A stretch of 64,000 nt of DNA from UBA7239 sp964509075 (GTDB taxonomy: Bacteria; Pseudomonadota; Gammaproteobacteria; Pseudomonadales; UBA7239): contig CAZDWC010000003.1 in the NCBI GenBank assembly GCA_964509075.1, positions 124,001 to 188,000 of the forward strand. The letters run 5' to 3'. A program made the translations under genes and the position numbers. This document shows, in pieces, positions 44,743-54,008 of the stretch. The notes beneath the pieces were generated by a model. The model was not told the DNA's origin. It saw only the letters and a list, made by a program, of their open reading frames with translations, and made no database searches. Position 1 is the stretch's first letter. Every line of letters starts with the position of its first letter.

Positions 44743-46164
44743 ATGGCCAGTCCCAGTCCCCAGAACGGTTTTGTGACCCCGGCGCTGCACGATTGTGCAT
44801 TGCTGCGCAAGTATGACGTCAGCGGGCCGCGCTATACCAGTTACCCGACGGCGGCCCAGTTCGCCAGCGGCTTTGATGGCAGTGACTTCCTTAATGCCGT
44901 GTACTCGGAGGTGGAGACCATCACGCCGCTGTCCCTGTACATCCACCTGCCGTTCTGCGAGAACATCTGCTACTACTGCGCCTGCAACAAGGTAGTGACG
45001 CGTGATCGCTCCGTGGTGCGCAAGTACCTCGACCACCTGCACAAGGAAATGGCATTGATGCACCTGCAGCTCAAGCTGCACCATCGCCCGGTGACGCAAT
45101 TGCACTGGGGCGGCGGTACGCCAACCTTTCTTGATGCGGCAGAAATGACTGAGCTGATGCACATGACTGCACATCACTTCAATCTGGTGCGCGACAGCCA
45201 TCGCGATTACGCGATCGAGATCGACCCGCGCACTGTGGATCGCGAGAAGATTGACCTGCTGCGCGGTCTGGGTTTCAACCGCATCAGCCTCGGCATACAG
45301 GATTTCAATCCGGATGTGCAGCAGGCCATCAACCGTATCCAGACCGTGGAGCAGGTGAGCCAGCTGGTGGATTACATCCGCGAGCGCTCATTCCATTCGC
45401 TCAATTTTGATTTGATCTACGGTCTGCCGAAACAGGATGAGCATACGCTGGAAAAGACGCTGGACGAGGTGATCAAGCTGTCGCCGGATCGCATCAGCTA
45501 CTACAACTATGCGCACTTGCCCGAGCGCTTTTTGCCGCAGCGCGCCATTGATCGCCTGACGCTGCCGACAGCCGAACAGAAGATTGCAATGCTGTCGTTG
45601 ATTACTGGCAGGCTCACTGCTGCCGGCTATGTCTATATCGGCATGGATCATTTCGTCAAACCCGATGACAGTCTGGCATTGGCGCTGCAAGAAGGGCGGC
45701 TGACGCGAAATTTTCAGGGCTACAGCATTGCCAAGGCGCAGGATCTGATCGGGCTGGGTGTTTCTTCTATCAGCAGTTTTGATCGCGTCTATGCCCAGAA
45801 CTGCACGGACCTTGAAGCCTATTACAGCCATCTGGAAAGCAATCATCTGGCGATTGCCAAAGGTGTGGTGCTGACAGATGAGGATGTGCTGCGTCGCGAG
45901 ATAATCCAGTCCATTCTCTGTCAGCGGCAGCTGGACATTCGCTCAATAGAACAGAAGTACGGTATACATTTCTTCGAGCATTTTGCTGCGGCTGTCGAGC
46001 TGTTACGCGATATGGAAGCAGACGGATTGCTGCAGATGGATGTGAACAGCATTCTGGTAAATGAGAATGGTTACCCGTTCCTGCGCAATATCAGTATGGC
46101 CTTCGATGAATATGTGGCCGGTCATTTGCAGTCGCAGAAGGTGCGTTATTCCAGAACCTTGTGA
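44743..46164 (+). CDS. hemN: oxygen-independent coproporphyrinogen III oxidase
   Basis: Radical SAM enzyme decarboxylating coproporphyrinogen III to protoporphyrinogen IX in anaerobic heme synthesis. CENICYYCAC (Cx3Cx2C plus a fourth Cys) near residue 60 is the HemN-specific cluster motif; the N-terminal KYDVSGPRYTSYPTA and LHWGGGTPTFL are diagnostic. ATG 44743 is preceded by GGTGGA; the frame upstream from 44674 overlaps the probable FNR box. 473 residues. Directly followed by its likely regulator anr. Confidence 0.96.
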   Translation: MASPSPQNGFVTPALHDCALLRKYDVSGPRYTSYPTAAQFASGFDGSDFLNAVYSEVETITPLSLYIHLPFCENICYYCACNKVVTRDRSVVRKYLDHLHKEMALMHLQLKLHHRPVTQLHWGGGTPTFLDAAEMTELMHMTAHHFNLVRDSHRDYAIEIDPRTVDREKIDLLRGLGFNRISLGIQDFNPDVQQAINRIQTVEQVSQLVDYIRERSFHSLNFDLIYGLPKQDEHTLEKTLDEVIKLSPDRISYYNYAHLPERFLPQRAIDRLTLPTAEQKIAMLSLITGRLTAAGYVYIGMDHFVKPDDSLALALQEGRLTRNFQGYSIAKAQDLIGLGVSSISSFDRVYAQNCTDLEAYYSHLESNHLAIAKGVVLTDEDVLRREIIQSILCQRQLDIRSIEQKYGIHFFEHFAAAVELLRDMEADGLLQMDVNSILVNENGYPFLRNISMAFDEYVAGHLQSQKVRYSRTL

Positions 46165-46230
46165 AAAATACTTTGGCAATAGCCCGGCTTCCGCTAGTAT
46201 TGGCGCGCTATTTCTGCCAGAGAGATACTC

Positions 46231-46962
46231 ATGAGTAGTGCCGAACCCAAACGCTGCCATACCAACCCCATGGTTAATTGCGGGGATTGTCGCCTCGGGC
46301 CGCTGTGTTTGCCTATTGCCCTCAACACCGATGAAATCACTCAGCTCGATGAAATCGTCAAGCGTGGCCGGCCACTGAACAGGGGAGAGCATCTCTACCG
46401 TCAGGCCGATGCCTTCCATGCTGTGTACGCCGTGCGTTCCGGCAGCTTCAAGGCGTATTCCACAGCAGATGACGGCACCGAACAGGTAACAGGTTTTTAC
46501 CTGCCGGGTGAAATTCTCGGTATGGACGGCATCAGCAGCCTCAAACACTGCAGTTCGGCCGTGGCACTGGAAACGTCTTCCGTGTGCGAGATTCCTTTCA
46601 GTCGATTGGAAGAACTGAGCAGCCAGTTGCCGTCGTTGCAGCATCGCTTCTTCCAGATCATGGGCAAGGAAATCACCAAGGACCAGCAGATGCTGACCTT
46701 GCTGGGCAAGAACTCTGCGGAAGAGCGTGTGGCATCGCTGCTGCTGAGCATTTCCTCGCGCAATAATCATCGCAATTTGTCGGCTACACGCTTTCGTCTC
46801 AGTATGTCGCGCGCCGAGATAGGTAATTACATGGGGTTAACGGTTGAAACGGTGAGCCGCGTCTTCAGCCGTTTGCAGAAGCAGGAAATCATTGGTGTAG
46901 AGAATCGTGAAATCGAAATTCTGGATATGGAAAAACTGAAAGGCATTGCCAACGTCAGTTGA
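46231..46962 (+). CDS. anr: anaerobic regulator of the FNR/ANR family
   Basis: Oxygen-sensing Crp-family activator with a [4Fe-4S] cluster. The N-terminal cysteines are at 17, 20 and 26 (Cx2Cx5C), and a fourth lies in SLKHCSSAV, as in FNR. The DNA-recognition helix SRAEIGNYMGLTVETVSRVFSR has the E..SR residues that read TTGAT half-sites. 243 residues. Placed immediately after hemN, as in Pseudomonas, with a predicted FNR box ahead of hemN and a strong one after this gene. Confidence 0.94.
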   Translation: MSSAEPKRCHTNPMVNCGDCRLGPLCLPIALNTDEITQLDEIVKRGRPLNRGEHLYRQADAFHAVYAVRSGSFKAYSTADDGTEQVTGFYLPGEILGMDGISSLKHCSSAVALETSSVCEIPFSRLEELSSQLPSLQHRFFQIMGKEITKDQQMLTLLGKNSAEERVASLLLSISSRNNHRNLSATRFRLSMSRAEIGNYMGLTVETVSRVFSRLQKQEIIGVENREIEILDMEKLKGIANVS

Positions 46963-46990
46963 TGAAATGCCAGACGGTTTTGCATATTAC

Positions 46991-47016
46991 AAACGGGCTT
47001 TCATGCCCGTTTTTTT
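46991..47016 (+). terminator. terminator after anr
   Basis: AAACGGGC / GCCCGTTT stem with TTTCAT loop and a T-run, 28 bases after the anr stop. It separates anr from the P450 gene, so the latter needs its own promoter. Confidence 0.92.
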
Positions 47017-47071
47017 ATGTTGTCTGTGAGGTGTTGGCGGTCTAATGCATTTGTCGTAACGGGTTTCCGTA

Positions 47072-47085
47072 TTGACCAGAATCAA
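47072..47085 (+). promoter_or_regulatory. strong FNR/ANR box upstream of the cytochrome P450
   Basis: TTGAC-N4-ATCAA: perfect TTGA-N6-TCAA and nine of ten bases of TTGAT-N4-ATCAA. Centred at 47078.5, it would place a class II transcription start near 47120; a GACTAT element at 47110 fits as -10. The P450 ATG is 108 bases downstream. Confidence 0.65.
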
Positions 47086-47192
47086 GTCCTGCTTGTCGTT
47101 AATCGGTTTGACTATGCATGTATTGACGGAAGTCGCCACCGGCGCTGCCGTTGCAATGCCAGACATGATAACCAGACAAGAGGGTTTCGCAG

Positions 47193-48578
47193 ATGACAAG
47201 CGCAGCATCACCAGCCAGCAAGACCGTGATGGATTTGTCGTACAAACAACAACCGGATGCGCAGAATCTGGATCATATTCCCGGTGAGTATGGTATGCCG
47301 GTATTGGGCAAGACCTTTGAAGTGCTGACCGACATGCAGAAGATGGTGATGGATCACTATGTGCGCTTCGGTGAAGTTTCCCGAATCAATCTCGGTGGAC
47401 AGCGCGGCTTGCTGGTGATGGGGCCGGAGAACCTGAAGCAGGTTTATCTGGATCCGGATCGCAATTTCTCGACTGAAATGGGTTATGCCGAGCGTCTCGG
47501 GCGTTTTTACAAAGGCGGTTTACTGCTGCGGGATTTCGACGAGCACCGCGCGCAGCGCCGTATTTTCCAGAGCGCATTCAAGAACCAGGCCATGAAAGGC
47601 TATGTGGATGTGATGAATCCACAGTTCAAGAAATACATCGACGGCATCAATCCGGTTGGCTTTCACTTTTTCTCGTTCATCAAGGAGTCGCTGCTGAAGG
47701 CAGTGGCGAAAGTATTCATTGATCTGGATGACATCAGCGCCGATGCCGATCGCCTGAATGCAGCATTTCTCGATATCAACGATGCGTTGACGGCTATTGT
47801 ACGCAAGGACATTGGTCTACCGTGGTTGAAATACCACAAAGGCATGCAGGGTCTGAAAGTCATCCATGATTTCGTCAAGATGTTGATCGTGCAGAAGCGT
47901 GCCGGCGATGGTCATGACATGCTGTCGTTCATGTGCAAGGAAAAAACCGAGAGCGGCAACCTGTTCTCCGAAGAAGACATTGTGCAGCACGTGAGTTTCC
48001 TGCTGTTCGGTGCGCACGACACCACTACAAGCGCGCTGACGCACATTATCTATCGTCTGGCGGTGCATCCGGAGTGGCAGGAAAAATTGCGCGAAGAGAG
48101 TCGTGCACTCGGCAAGGAATACCTGGATTACGAAGACATCGACAAGATGACCAGCATGGACAATGTGTTCCATGAGGTGCTGCGCCTGCATCCATCCGTG
48201 CAGCTGATGACACGTCGCACCGTGCGTGCCTGCGAAATCGGTGGCTACCGTGTGCCGGCCAATACCATGATCTATATTCCCACCTTCTTCAATCACAAGA
48301 TGGACAAGTACTGGACGCATCCGGAAAAATTCGATCCGGATCGTTTCAGCCCGGAGCGCGCCGAGCACAAGGGTCATGCTTTCCTCTATGTGCCTTTTGG
48401 TGGCGGCCCGCACAAGTGTATCGGCATGCACTTTGCGAACATGCAGGCCAAGTTGTTCCTGCATCAGTTCCTGCTCAAGTACCGTTTCCGTACGCCGGAA
48501 AACTACTACCCGAAAATGATGTATGTGCCGTTGCCGAAGCCGGTAGACGACCTGCCGCTGTTCCTCGAGCGGGTTTGA
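47193..48578 (+). CDS. cytochrome P450
   Basis: Heme-thiolate monooxygenase of 461 residues. I-helix oxygen-activation motif GAHDTTTS near residue 270, K-helix ExxR in HEVLRLHP, and the heme loop PFGGGPHKCIG near residue 405 with Cys ligand (FxxGxxxC). No membrane anchor, so cytosolic; electrons would come from a ferredoxin system not seen here. The N-terminal IPGEYGMPVLGKTFEVL resembles P450s of the CYP51/CYP26/CYP120 side, which act on sterols, retinoids and terpenoids; that is a suggestion only. Preceded by GAGGG and by an FNR/ANR box: oxygen-limited induction of an oxygen-using enzyme is odd. Monocistronic with a terminator. Confidence 0.93.
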   Translation: MTSAASPASKTVMDLSYKQQPDAQNLDHIPGEYGMPVLGKTFEVLTDMQKMVMDHYVRFGEVSRINLGGQRGLLVMGPENLKQVYLDPDRNFSTEMGYAERLGRFYKGGLLLRDFDEHRAQRRIFQSAFKNQAMKGYVDVMNPQFKKYIDGINPVGFHFFSFIKESLLKAVAKVFIDLDDISADADRLNAAFLDINDALTAIVRKDIGLPWLKYHKGMQGLKVIHDFVKMLIVQKRAGDGHDMLSFMCKEKTESGNLFSEEDIVQHVSFLLFGAHDTTTSALTHIIYRLAVHPEWQEKLREESRALGKEYLDYEDIDKMTSMDNVFHEVLRLHPSVQLMTRRTVRACEIGGYRVPANTMIYIPTFFNHKMDKYWTHPEKFDPDRFSPERAEHKGHAFLYVPFGGGPHKCIGMHFANMQAKLFLHQFLLKYRFRTPENYYPKMMYVPLPKPVDDLPLFLERV

Positions 48579-48588
48579 TCTGCATAAC

Positions 48589-48619
48589 AAAAAAAGAGCC
48601 GCAGTGCGGCTCTTTTTTT
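48589..48619. terminator. bidirectional terminator between P450 and batD
   Basis: AAAAAGAGCCGC / GCGGCTCTTTTT palindrome with loop AGT: T-run on both strands, serving the P450 gene (+) and the bat operon (-). Confidence 0.92.
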
Positions 48620-48644
48620 GTGGGTGAAGTTTGAGCGTTAAGAC

Positions 48645-50453
48645 TCAGCGATACAAATTTTCAAGCTGAGTGGCGGTGTTGGTGTTTTCTGGGATGCTGT
48701 CAGGTAATGCCTGCAGTTGCGAGATCAGCGTTGCCGGATCGGGCAGGGTCTGCTCAATATTGCCGTAGCGCATTTTTTCCAGTGCCAGCAGGCTGTCGCG
48801 CAGCGCGGCGTCGTTAACGCGCTTGCTGATTTCGATCAGGCTGGCGGGTGCAGAGTGCGGCCAACGCTGCTGTGCCCATGACAGGATTTCCTGGTAAATG
48901 GCGGTGATGTCGCCACTTTCACAGGCATGTTGCAGTGCGGCGCTGTCCCAATGTTTGCCTTGGGTTGGGCGTGAGGGTGCTTGTGGATTTTCTGCGGATA
49001 AGTTTTGCTGCAATTGTTGCTTTAACCTTGCTATCCATAGCGCTGAGCCAATCAACAGCAACAACAGTGCGGCGGAGATCGCTTGCCACAGAGAGGTATT
49101 TGCAATCAGTGGAGCCGGGTTGCCGTGCTTCCCGTGAACTGCATCGACTTGCAGGGGCGTTGCTACATCGGTAGACGCAGGGGATGCAGTCTTTTGTGTA
49201 TCAGATCTTCCTGCTGCAGGTGTTTGTCCATTTTTCCTTGTCGGTTTGGCTGTTGTCTCGTCGTGCTGCGAAGTGACACTGTTTGCTGGTGAGACGCTCA
49301 ATACGGTTTTAGGCAGCACGGCTTCACGCCATTGTGCGTTGCGAGTGTCATACCAGGGCACTCGAATTTCAGGCAATTCCAACGTGCCAGATTGCGTAGC
49401 CATCAGCGCGACGTTTTCTGTGCGTGTGCCAATAATGCCGGCTTCATCAGTCTTGTTTTCCAGCTTCGGATTTTCAGGGTAGGCCTTGGCGCCGGCAATT
49501 TGCAGATCCAGCTGTGGCAGTTGTTCGGCAGTGAGGCCTTCTGCGCGCAGGCGAATCACGCGGGTGAAAGCTTCGCCGGCTTTGATGGTGCCGCTTTTGG
49601 CGTCTCCGGAAAGTTCCTGGGCAATTTCCAGTTTTTGAGCAGGCAACCAATCACCATTGCTGTTTTCCGCTGGAAGCACATGCAGTGTCTGCGGGTTGCT
49701 GCGCATCCTTACCTGGTTACTGCTTTGATGAAGAATGCCCATGCTTGACTGGCGCACGGTGTTGACGACAACCTGCAGTGTCACGGCAGGAATTTCTATC
49801 TCACCTGCCTGCTGTGGAAACAGTGCATAGCGCTGCTCGATGATGCTTTCAACGCCGCCATTGACGCCGGCGCGTTTGTACTGGCGATTGCCGAGATCGT
49901 GAACGATGACTTTGTCAATCTGCAAGGGTGCAAATGCCGGTTCATCAATATTCAGGCGTGATACCAGTTGCACAGTCAGTATTGCCTGCTCCTGTGCATG
50001 TACGCTGTCGTGATCCAGCGTGGTTTCTGTGTATAGCTGCTCCTGCTTCTGTGCGTTGGCGGTGCGGTTGACGTCTGGACTTACCTCTATCGTAATGGCC
50101 TCACTGTAATTGCCCTCTATGTTGAAACTGGGAATCAGTAATTTGCCGGTTTTGCGCGGCATGAGTTCATAGCGCCAGGTAGTGTTGCGCGAAGCTTTGC
50201 CGTTGATGAACTGGAAGCCGGATGCGCTGCTCCTGCTGACAATGGAAAAATCCTGTGACAGTAGTTGGTTGTCAGGCTCTTTTCCGTCGGCATCGTCATC
50301 GTATTGCACGGTGAGCGCCAGCGTTTCATGTTCATTGATCTGCGTACGATTGACTGTGCTGCTCAGTGTGCCGGCAAGGGCATTGAGTGACGACAGCGAC
50401 AGGCAGAGGGTCAGCAGCAGGGCGAGTACGGGCAGCTTGTTTGCGGTTTTCAC
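48645..50453 (-). CDS. batD: BatD-like protein
   Basis: Last gene of the bat operon, 602 residues. Signal peptide ending in NALAG, then repeated immunoglobulin-like beta domains (ALTVQYDDDAD, WRYELMPRKTGKLLIPSF, QRYALFPQQAGEIEIPAVTLQV) typical of the BatD/oxygen tolerance family, then one membrane helix near residue 462 and a cytoplasmic tail. The GTG start overlaps the previous stop. BatD proteins are thought to be partners of the VWA proteins in envelope stress or metal insertion, but the mechanism is unknown. Confidence 0.85.
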   Translation of the reverse strand: MKTANKLPVLALLLTLCLSLSSLNALAGTLSSTVNRTQINEHETLALTVQYDDDADGKEPDNQLLSQDFSIVSRSSASGFQFINGKASRNTTWRYELMPRKTGKLLIPSFNIEGNYSEAITIEVSPDVNRTANAQKQEQLYTETTLDHDSVHAQEQAILTVQLVSRLNIDEPAFAPLQIDKVIVHDLGNRQYKRAGVNGGVESIIEQRYALFPQQAGEIEIPAVTLQVVVNTVRQSSMGILHQSSNQVRMRSNPQTLHVLPAENSNGDWLPAQKLEIAQELSGDAKSGTIKAGEAFTRVIRLRAEGLTAEQLPQLDLQIAGAKAYPENPKLENKTDEAGIIGTRTENVALMATQSGTLELPEIRVPWYDTRNAQWREAVLPKTVLSVSPANSVTSQHDETTAKPTRKNGQTPAAGRSDTQKTASPASTDVATPLQVDAVHGKHGNPAPLIANTSLWQAISAALLLLLIGSALWIARLKQQLQQNLSAENPQAPSRPTQGKHWDSAALQHACESGDITAIYQEILSWAQQRWPHSAPASLIEISKRVNDAALRDSLLALEKMRYGNIEQTLPDPATLISQLQALPDSIPENTNTATQLENLYR

Positions 50454-52453
50454 CAGCGTTGCTCCTTCTCCGTGTATTCAGGATTGCGACGGTTGCGCAT
50501 TTCCTGTTGTTGGTTCAGTCGATAGTAGTATTCAAACTTGTTGCGCAGCAGGCCGCCCGGATCGTCCGGTACGCGGCGCAGCGTTTGTTCGGCCATCTGC
50601 TGTTTTGCTTTTTCAGCGGATGTGGATTCCTCGTTGCCAGTCGCTACAGTGTCTTTTTCCTGTATTTCAGATGTCTGTTCTTCTGATGCTTTTTCTTCAG
50701 AAGATTGTTGCTCTGCCTGTCTGGCCGACGATTGTTCTTCTTCGGTTTCTTTTACTTTTTCCTGGCTGTCTTTCTGTTCTTGCGGTTGGCGTCCGCCTTG
50801 TTGTTGTTCAGCTTGTTGCGGATCGGTTTGTTGTCCATCTGCTTGCTGCTGTGCATCAGTCTGGGAGGGTTGCTGTTCGCTGTCCTGTCCGGATTTCGGC
50901 TCACTACTCTGTTGCTCGCCCTGTTGTGGGTCTTGCGGCTCTTGTTGTTGCTGGGCGGATTGCGGTTGATCCTGTTGCTCGCCGCCCTGTTGCTGTTTGT
51001 TTTGATCCTGTTGGTCCTGATCCTGCGGTGGAGAGCTGGACTGTTGCTGTTGTTTGTCCTGTTGTTCCAGCAGCTTCTGCACCAGATCGCGATTGGCTTT
51101 GGCGTCATCCAGTTGGGGATTGTGTTTCAGGGCTTCGTCATAGCTGCCCAGTGCGCCTTGCAAGTCGCCGCTTTTGGCCAGCGCATTGCCGCGGTTGTAC
51201 AGCATGTTGGCAGAATCGGCATTGGCCAGTGTTTCCGCCGCTTCCTTGGGTTGTTGGTTCTGGTATTGCGCATAAGCTTTCCACTCCGGATTCTGGAACA
51301 ACTCCGCCGCTTTTTTGCTGTCGCCTGCTTGCAGTGCGCTTGCCGCTTGTTGATCCGGTGTCTGCCACAGGTCTTGCCACTCTGGTTTTTTCCACTCCAG
51401 CGCTTCACTGCGTTGTGGTGTTGTCAGCAGCACGAGCGTGAAGGGCAGCAGACAAATCACCACGCCGCGACGGAATGCCAGCAATGCCAACAGCAGGCAG
51501 GGCAGGGCCAGCCAGTAACCGCTGTCCAGCCATTGCTCCACGGTGTGGTTGGTGCTGCGCAGGTTGCTGGTTTGTGTCAACCATGCCGGTGGTGCAGCGA
51601 GAGCAGCAATATCACTGTCATCAATCTGCAGGTCGCTGTAGCTGCCGTTGTTGTCGCGTGCCAGTTGTTGCAGGGCTGCGCGCTGCAGTGGGCTGGTCAC
51701 GATTTTGCCTTGATCGTCCTTGAGGAAGCCGCCGTTGGGGAGTGCAATGGGTGCGCCTTGTTCGGTGCCTACGCCAATGACATGCAGTTCGATGGATGTG
51801 TTTTGCAGTTGTTCATGTATGGCATTGAGGGCTTCAGGAACTAATCCATCGCTAATCAATAACAATCTTCCGCGCGGAAAATGCGAGTTGACGAGCAATT
51901 CACGTGCGGCGGCTACGGCATCTTCTGTCTGGCTGCCGATGCTGGGCATGATGCCCGGTTCCAGTGTGTTGACCAGCGCAGCGACGGTGCCAGAGTCATC
52001 CGAAAGTGGTGAAACAACATGTGCGCTGCCGGAATAGGCGATCAGTCCGGTGTAGCCTTCCTTACGCGCCTTTAGCAGATCAAGAATCTTGTAGTGTGCG
52101 GCCTGCAAGCGACTGGGTGTGACATCCTTGGCCAGCATCGAAGGCGATAGGTCGAGCAGAATTACTACAGCATCCGCCTGTTTCAGTGCTGTCTGATCCT
52201 GTTTCTGCCAGCTGGGGCCGGCCAGTGCCAGGCTTGCGCAGATCCAGCCGAGTAGCATCGCGCGCAACGGCCAGCTTGAGCGTGGCTGCTCCATGACATC
52301 CAGCAGCTCCGGCAACAGTTCACTGTCGATGACATCGCTCCAGCGCGTTGTTGCCGCGCGCTGTTTACCGAGTTGCCAGTAGAGTAATGCTGCAGGCAGC
52401 AGACTCAGCAACCACCATGGGCGCAGCAGGTGAAAAGTGATATCGGCAATCAC
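50450..52453 (-). CDS. VWA-TPR fusion protein (BatB-BatC type) with Gln-rich tail
   Basis: A 667-residue membrane protein: N-terminal helices, a von Willebrand A domain with MIDAS DLSPSM near residue 92 (DxSxS variant intact), a second membrane pair, tetratricopeptide repeats (LYNRGNALAKSGDLQGALGSYDEAL), and a tail of about 180 residues extremely rich in Gln, Glu, Ser and Asp. In some species BatB and BatC are separate; here one chain does both jobs. GTG 52453 is chosen as it forms the GTGA overlap with the upstream stop. Role in aerotolerance is claimed for Bacteroides; here unknown. Confidence 0.85.
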   Translation of the reverse strand: MIADITFHLLRPWWLLSLLPAALLYWQLGKQRAATTRWSDVIDSELLPELLDVMEQPRSSWPLRAMLLGWICASLALAGPSWQKQDQTALKQADAVVILLDLSPSMLAKDVTPSRLQAAHYKILDLLKARKEGYTGLIAYSGSAHVVSPLSDDSGTVAALVNTLEPGIMPSIGSQTEDAVAAARELLVNSHFPRGRLLLISDGLVPEALNAIHEQLQNTSIELHVIGVGTEQGAPIALPNGGFLKDDQGKIVTSPLQRAALQQLARDNNGSYSDLQIDDSDIAALAAPPAWLTQTSNLRSTNHTVEQWLDSGYWLALPCLLLALLAFRRGVVICLLPFTLVLLTTPQRSEALEWKKPEWQDLWQTPDQQAASALQAGDSKKAAELFQNPEWKAYAQYQNQQPKEAAETLANADSANMLYNRGNALAKSGDLQGALGSYDEALKHNPQLDDAKANRDLVQKLLEQQDKQQQQSSSPPQDQDQQDQNKQQQGGEQQDQPQSAQQQQEPQDPQQGEQQSSEPKSGQDSEQQPSQTDAQQQADGQQTDPQQAEQQQGGRQPQEQKDSQEKVKETEEEQSSARQAEQQSSEEKASEEQTSEIQEKDTVATGNEESTSAEKAKQQMAEQTLRRVPDDPGGLLRNKFEYYYRLNQQQEMRNRRNPEYTEKEQRW

Positions 52454-53520
52454 GCTTGTTTCCCCGCAGTGCCGTTTTTCACAAAAAGTGTTTGCAGCGG
52501 TAGCCGGATAACAGCTGCGGCAAAACTCAGCAACAGTGCAGCTCCAAGCGGCCAGTAAAACCATTCGCTGACCGGCCGCAGTTTTTCTTCATCGCCAGCG
52601 CTGGGTTCTAGTTTGTCGAGCATGGCGTAAATGCCTTGCAACTGCTCGGTGCTGCGTGCGCGGAAATAACCGCCGCCAGTTTTCTGGGCGATGGCGGTCA
52701 GTGTGTTTTCATCGAGATCAGCAGAAGGGTTGATGCGTTGGGTCAAGCCGAAAAACATGCGCTGTTCCATAACATCGGCGCCGATGCCTACGGTGTAGAT
52801 CTTGATGCCCAAAGTGGCAGCGAGATCAGCGCCCTCCAGCGGTTTGAGATTGCCCGCTGTATTGGCGCCATCCGTCAGCAGGATGATGACGCGGCTTTTC
52901 TGGTCGTGATCCTGCAGGCGTTTGACCGAAAGTGCGATGGCGTCGCCGATCGAGGTTTTTTCACCGGCAAAGCCGAGTTGGGCTTCTTCAAGTTGTTTCG
53001 CCAGTGTTTCGCGATCAAAGGTGAGTGGAGTTTGCAGGTAGGCTTGTGTGCCAAACAATACAAGGCCAACGCGATCACCGGTGCGCTTGCGCACAAATTC
53101 ACCGACGACTTTTTTCACGACATCAATGCGTTGCGCGCTCTCGTCATTCAGTTTCATGTCCGGTGTTTCCATGCTGCCGGAAATATCCACCAGCAACAGC
53201 AGGTCACGCCCGGAAGTGGGAATACCTACTGCTTCACCGCGCCATTGCGGACGCGCACAAGCCACTACCAGCAGGCACCAGATCAGCCACAGCCATAGCG
53301 GTGCGCTTTCGGTTTTTTTTACCGCTACCGTTGCGTTGCCACGAGCAGTCAGTACGCTGTTTAACGGTGGGAAAAATAACGCGCCTTGTTGTTCCGTGCT
53401 GTCTGCGGCGCGTGTGAGTTTGCGCAACAGCCACGGCAGCGGCAGCAAAAGCAGCAGCCAGGGCCAGTGCAGGGTGAATGCCGTATCCAGCATGGAGCTT
53501 AGGGAGCTGGCAGCATTCAT
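52450..53520 (-). CDS. batA: VWA domain membrane protein (BatA type)
   Basis: A 356-residue protein with two N-terminal membrane helices, a periplasmic or cytosolic VWA domain with MIDAS motif VDISGSMET near residue 100, TPLTFDRE and LLTDGANTAGN, and a C-terminal helix. The ATG overlaps the DUF4381 stop as ATGA. Probably pairs with the VWA-TPR protein under control of the MoxR ATPase. Confidence 0.9.
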   Translation of the reverse strand: MNAASSLSSMLDTAFTLHWPWLLLLLPLPWLLRKLTRAADSTEQQGALFFPPLNSVLTARGNATVAVKKTESAPLWLWLIWCLLVVACARPQWRGEAVGIPTSGRDLLLLVDISGSMETPDMKLNDESAQRIDVVKKVVGEFVRKRTGDRVGLVLFGTQAYLQTPLTFDRETLAKQLEEAQLGFAGEKTSIGDAIALSVKRLQDHDQKSRVIILLTDGANTAGNLKPLEGADLAATLGIKIYTVGIGADVMEQRMFFGLTQRINPSADLDENTLTAIAQKTGGGYFRARSTEQLQGIYAMLDKLEPSAGDEEKLRPVSEWFYWPLGAALLLSFAAAVIRLPLQTLFVKNGTAGKQA

Positions 53521-54008
53521 GGTGCGTGCTCCAGCGGTGGCAGTTGTTGCAACCAGTCCGCAGCTTGCGTGTGCAATTTCTGTAAAGCCTCCTCGGCTGG
53601 TGCTTGCGGGCGGTACTGGTATTCGTCAAGCAACTGGATTGTTGCATCGTCAAAACACGCGCGCGATTTTTTCTCTCTGGGTGCCAGCAGCTCGCGCCAG
53701 GGTCGAATCGCGGCGTATTCGCGTCCCCAGACGCAAATGGCTGCGCGACGCAGGATGCTGGCAATGGTTTGCAATTGCTGTTTCCCTTCTTGCGTGTTGT
53801 TAATGGCGGCGAGTAAAGCCAGTGCTTCACGCCGATAGCGTGTGCGTTGCAGAAAACTATGGCGGCGATAGCGCCATACGGCCAGTACGCAGACGAGCAA
53901 CAACAGCAATGCAGCCAGTGCCCACCAGCCAGGTGCCAGCGGCCACCATGGCACCGGCGCTGGTGCGATCATCGGTTTCAGTGCTGCCAGTGGATCCGTA
54001 TTATTCAT
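53517..54008 (-). CDS. DUF4381 membrane protein
   Basis: A 163-residue protein with one membrane helix near residue 30 (WALAALLLLLVCVLAV) followed by a cytosolic helical domain with VWRYRRHSFLQRTRYRREALALLAAI and WGREYAAIRPWRELL. The family occurs only within MoxR-VWA operons, between DUF58 and VWA genes, as here. Start overlaps the DUF58 stop by eight bases. Confidence 0.85.
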   Translation of the reverse strand: MNNTDPLAALKPMIAPAPVPWWPLAPGWWALAALLLLLVCVLAVWRYRRHSFLQRTRYRREALALLAAINNTQEGKQQLQTIASILRRAAICVWGREYAAIRPWRELLAPREKKSRACFDDATIQLLDEYQYRPQAPAEEALQKLHTQAADWLQQLPPLEHAP

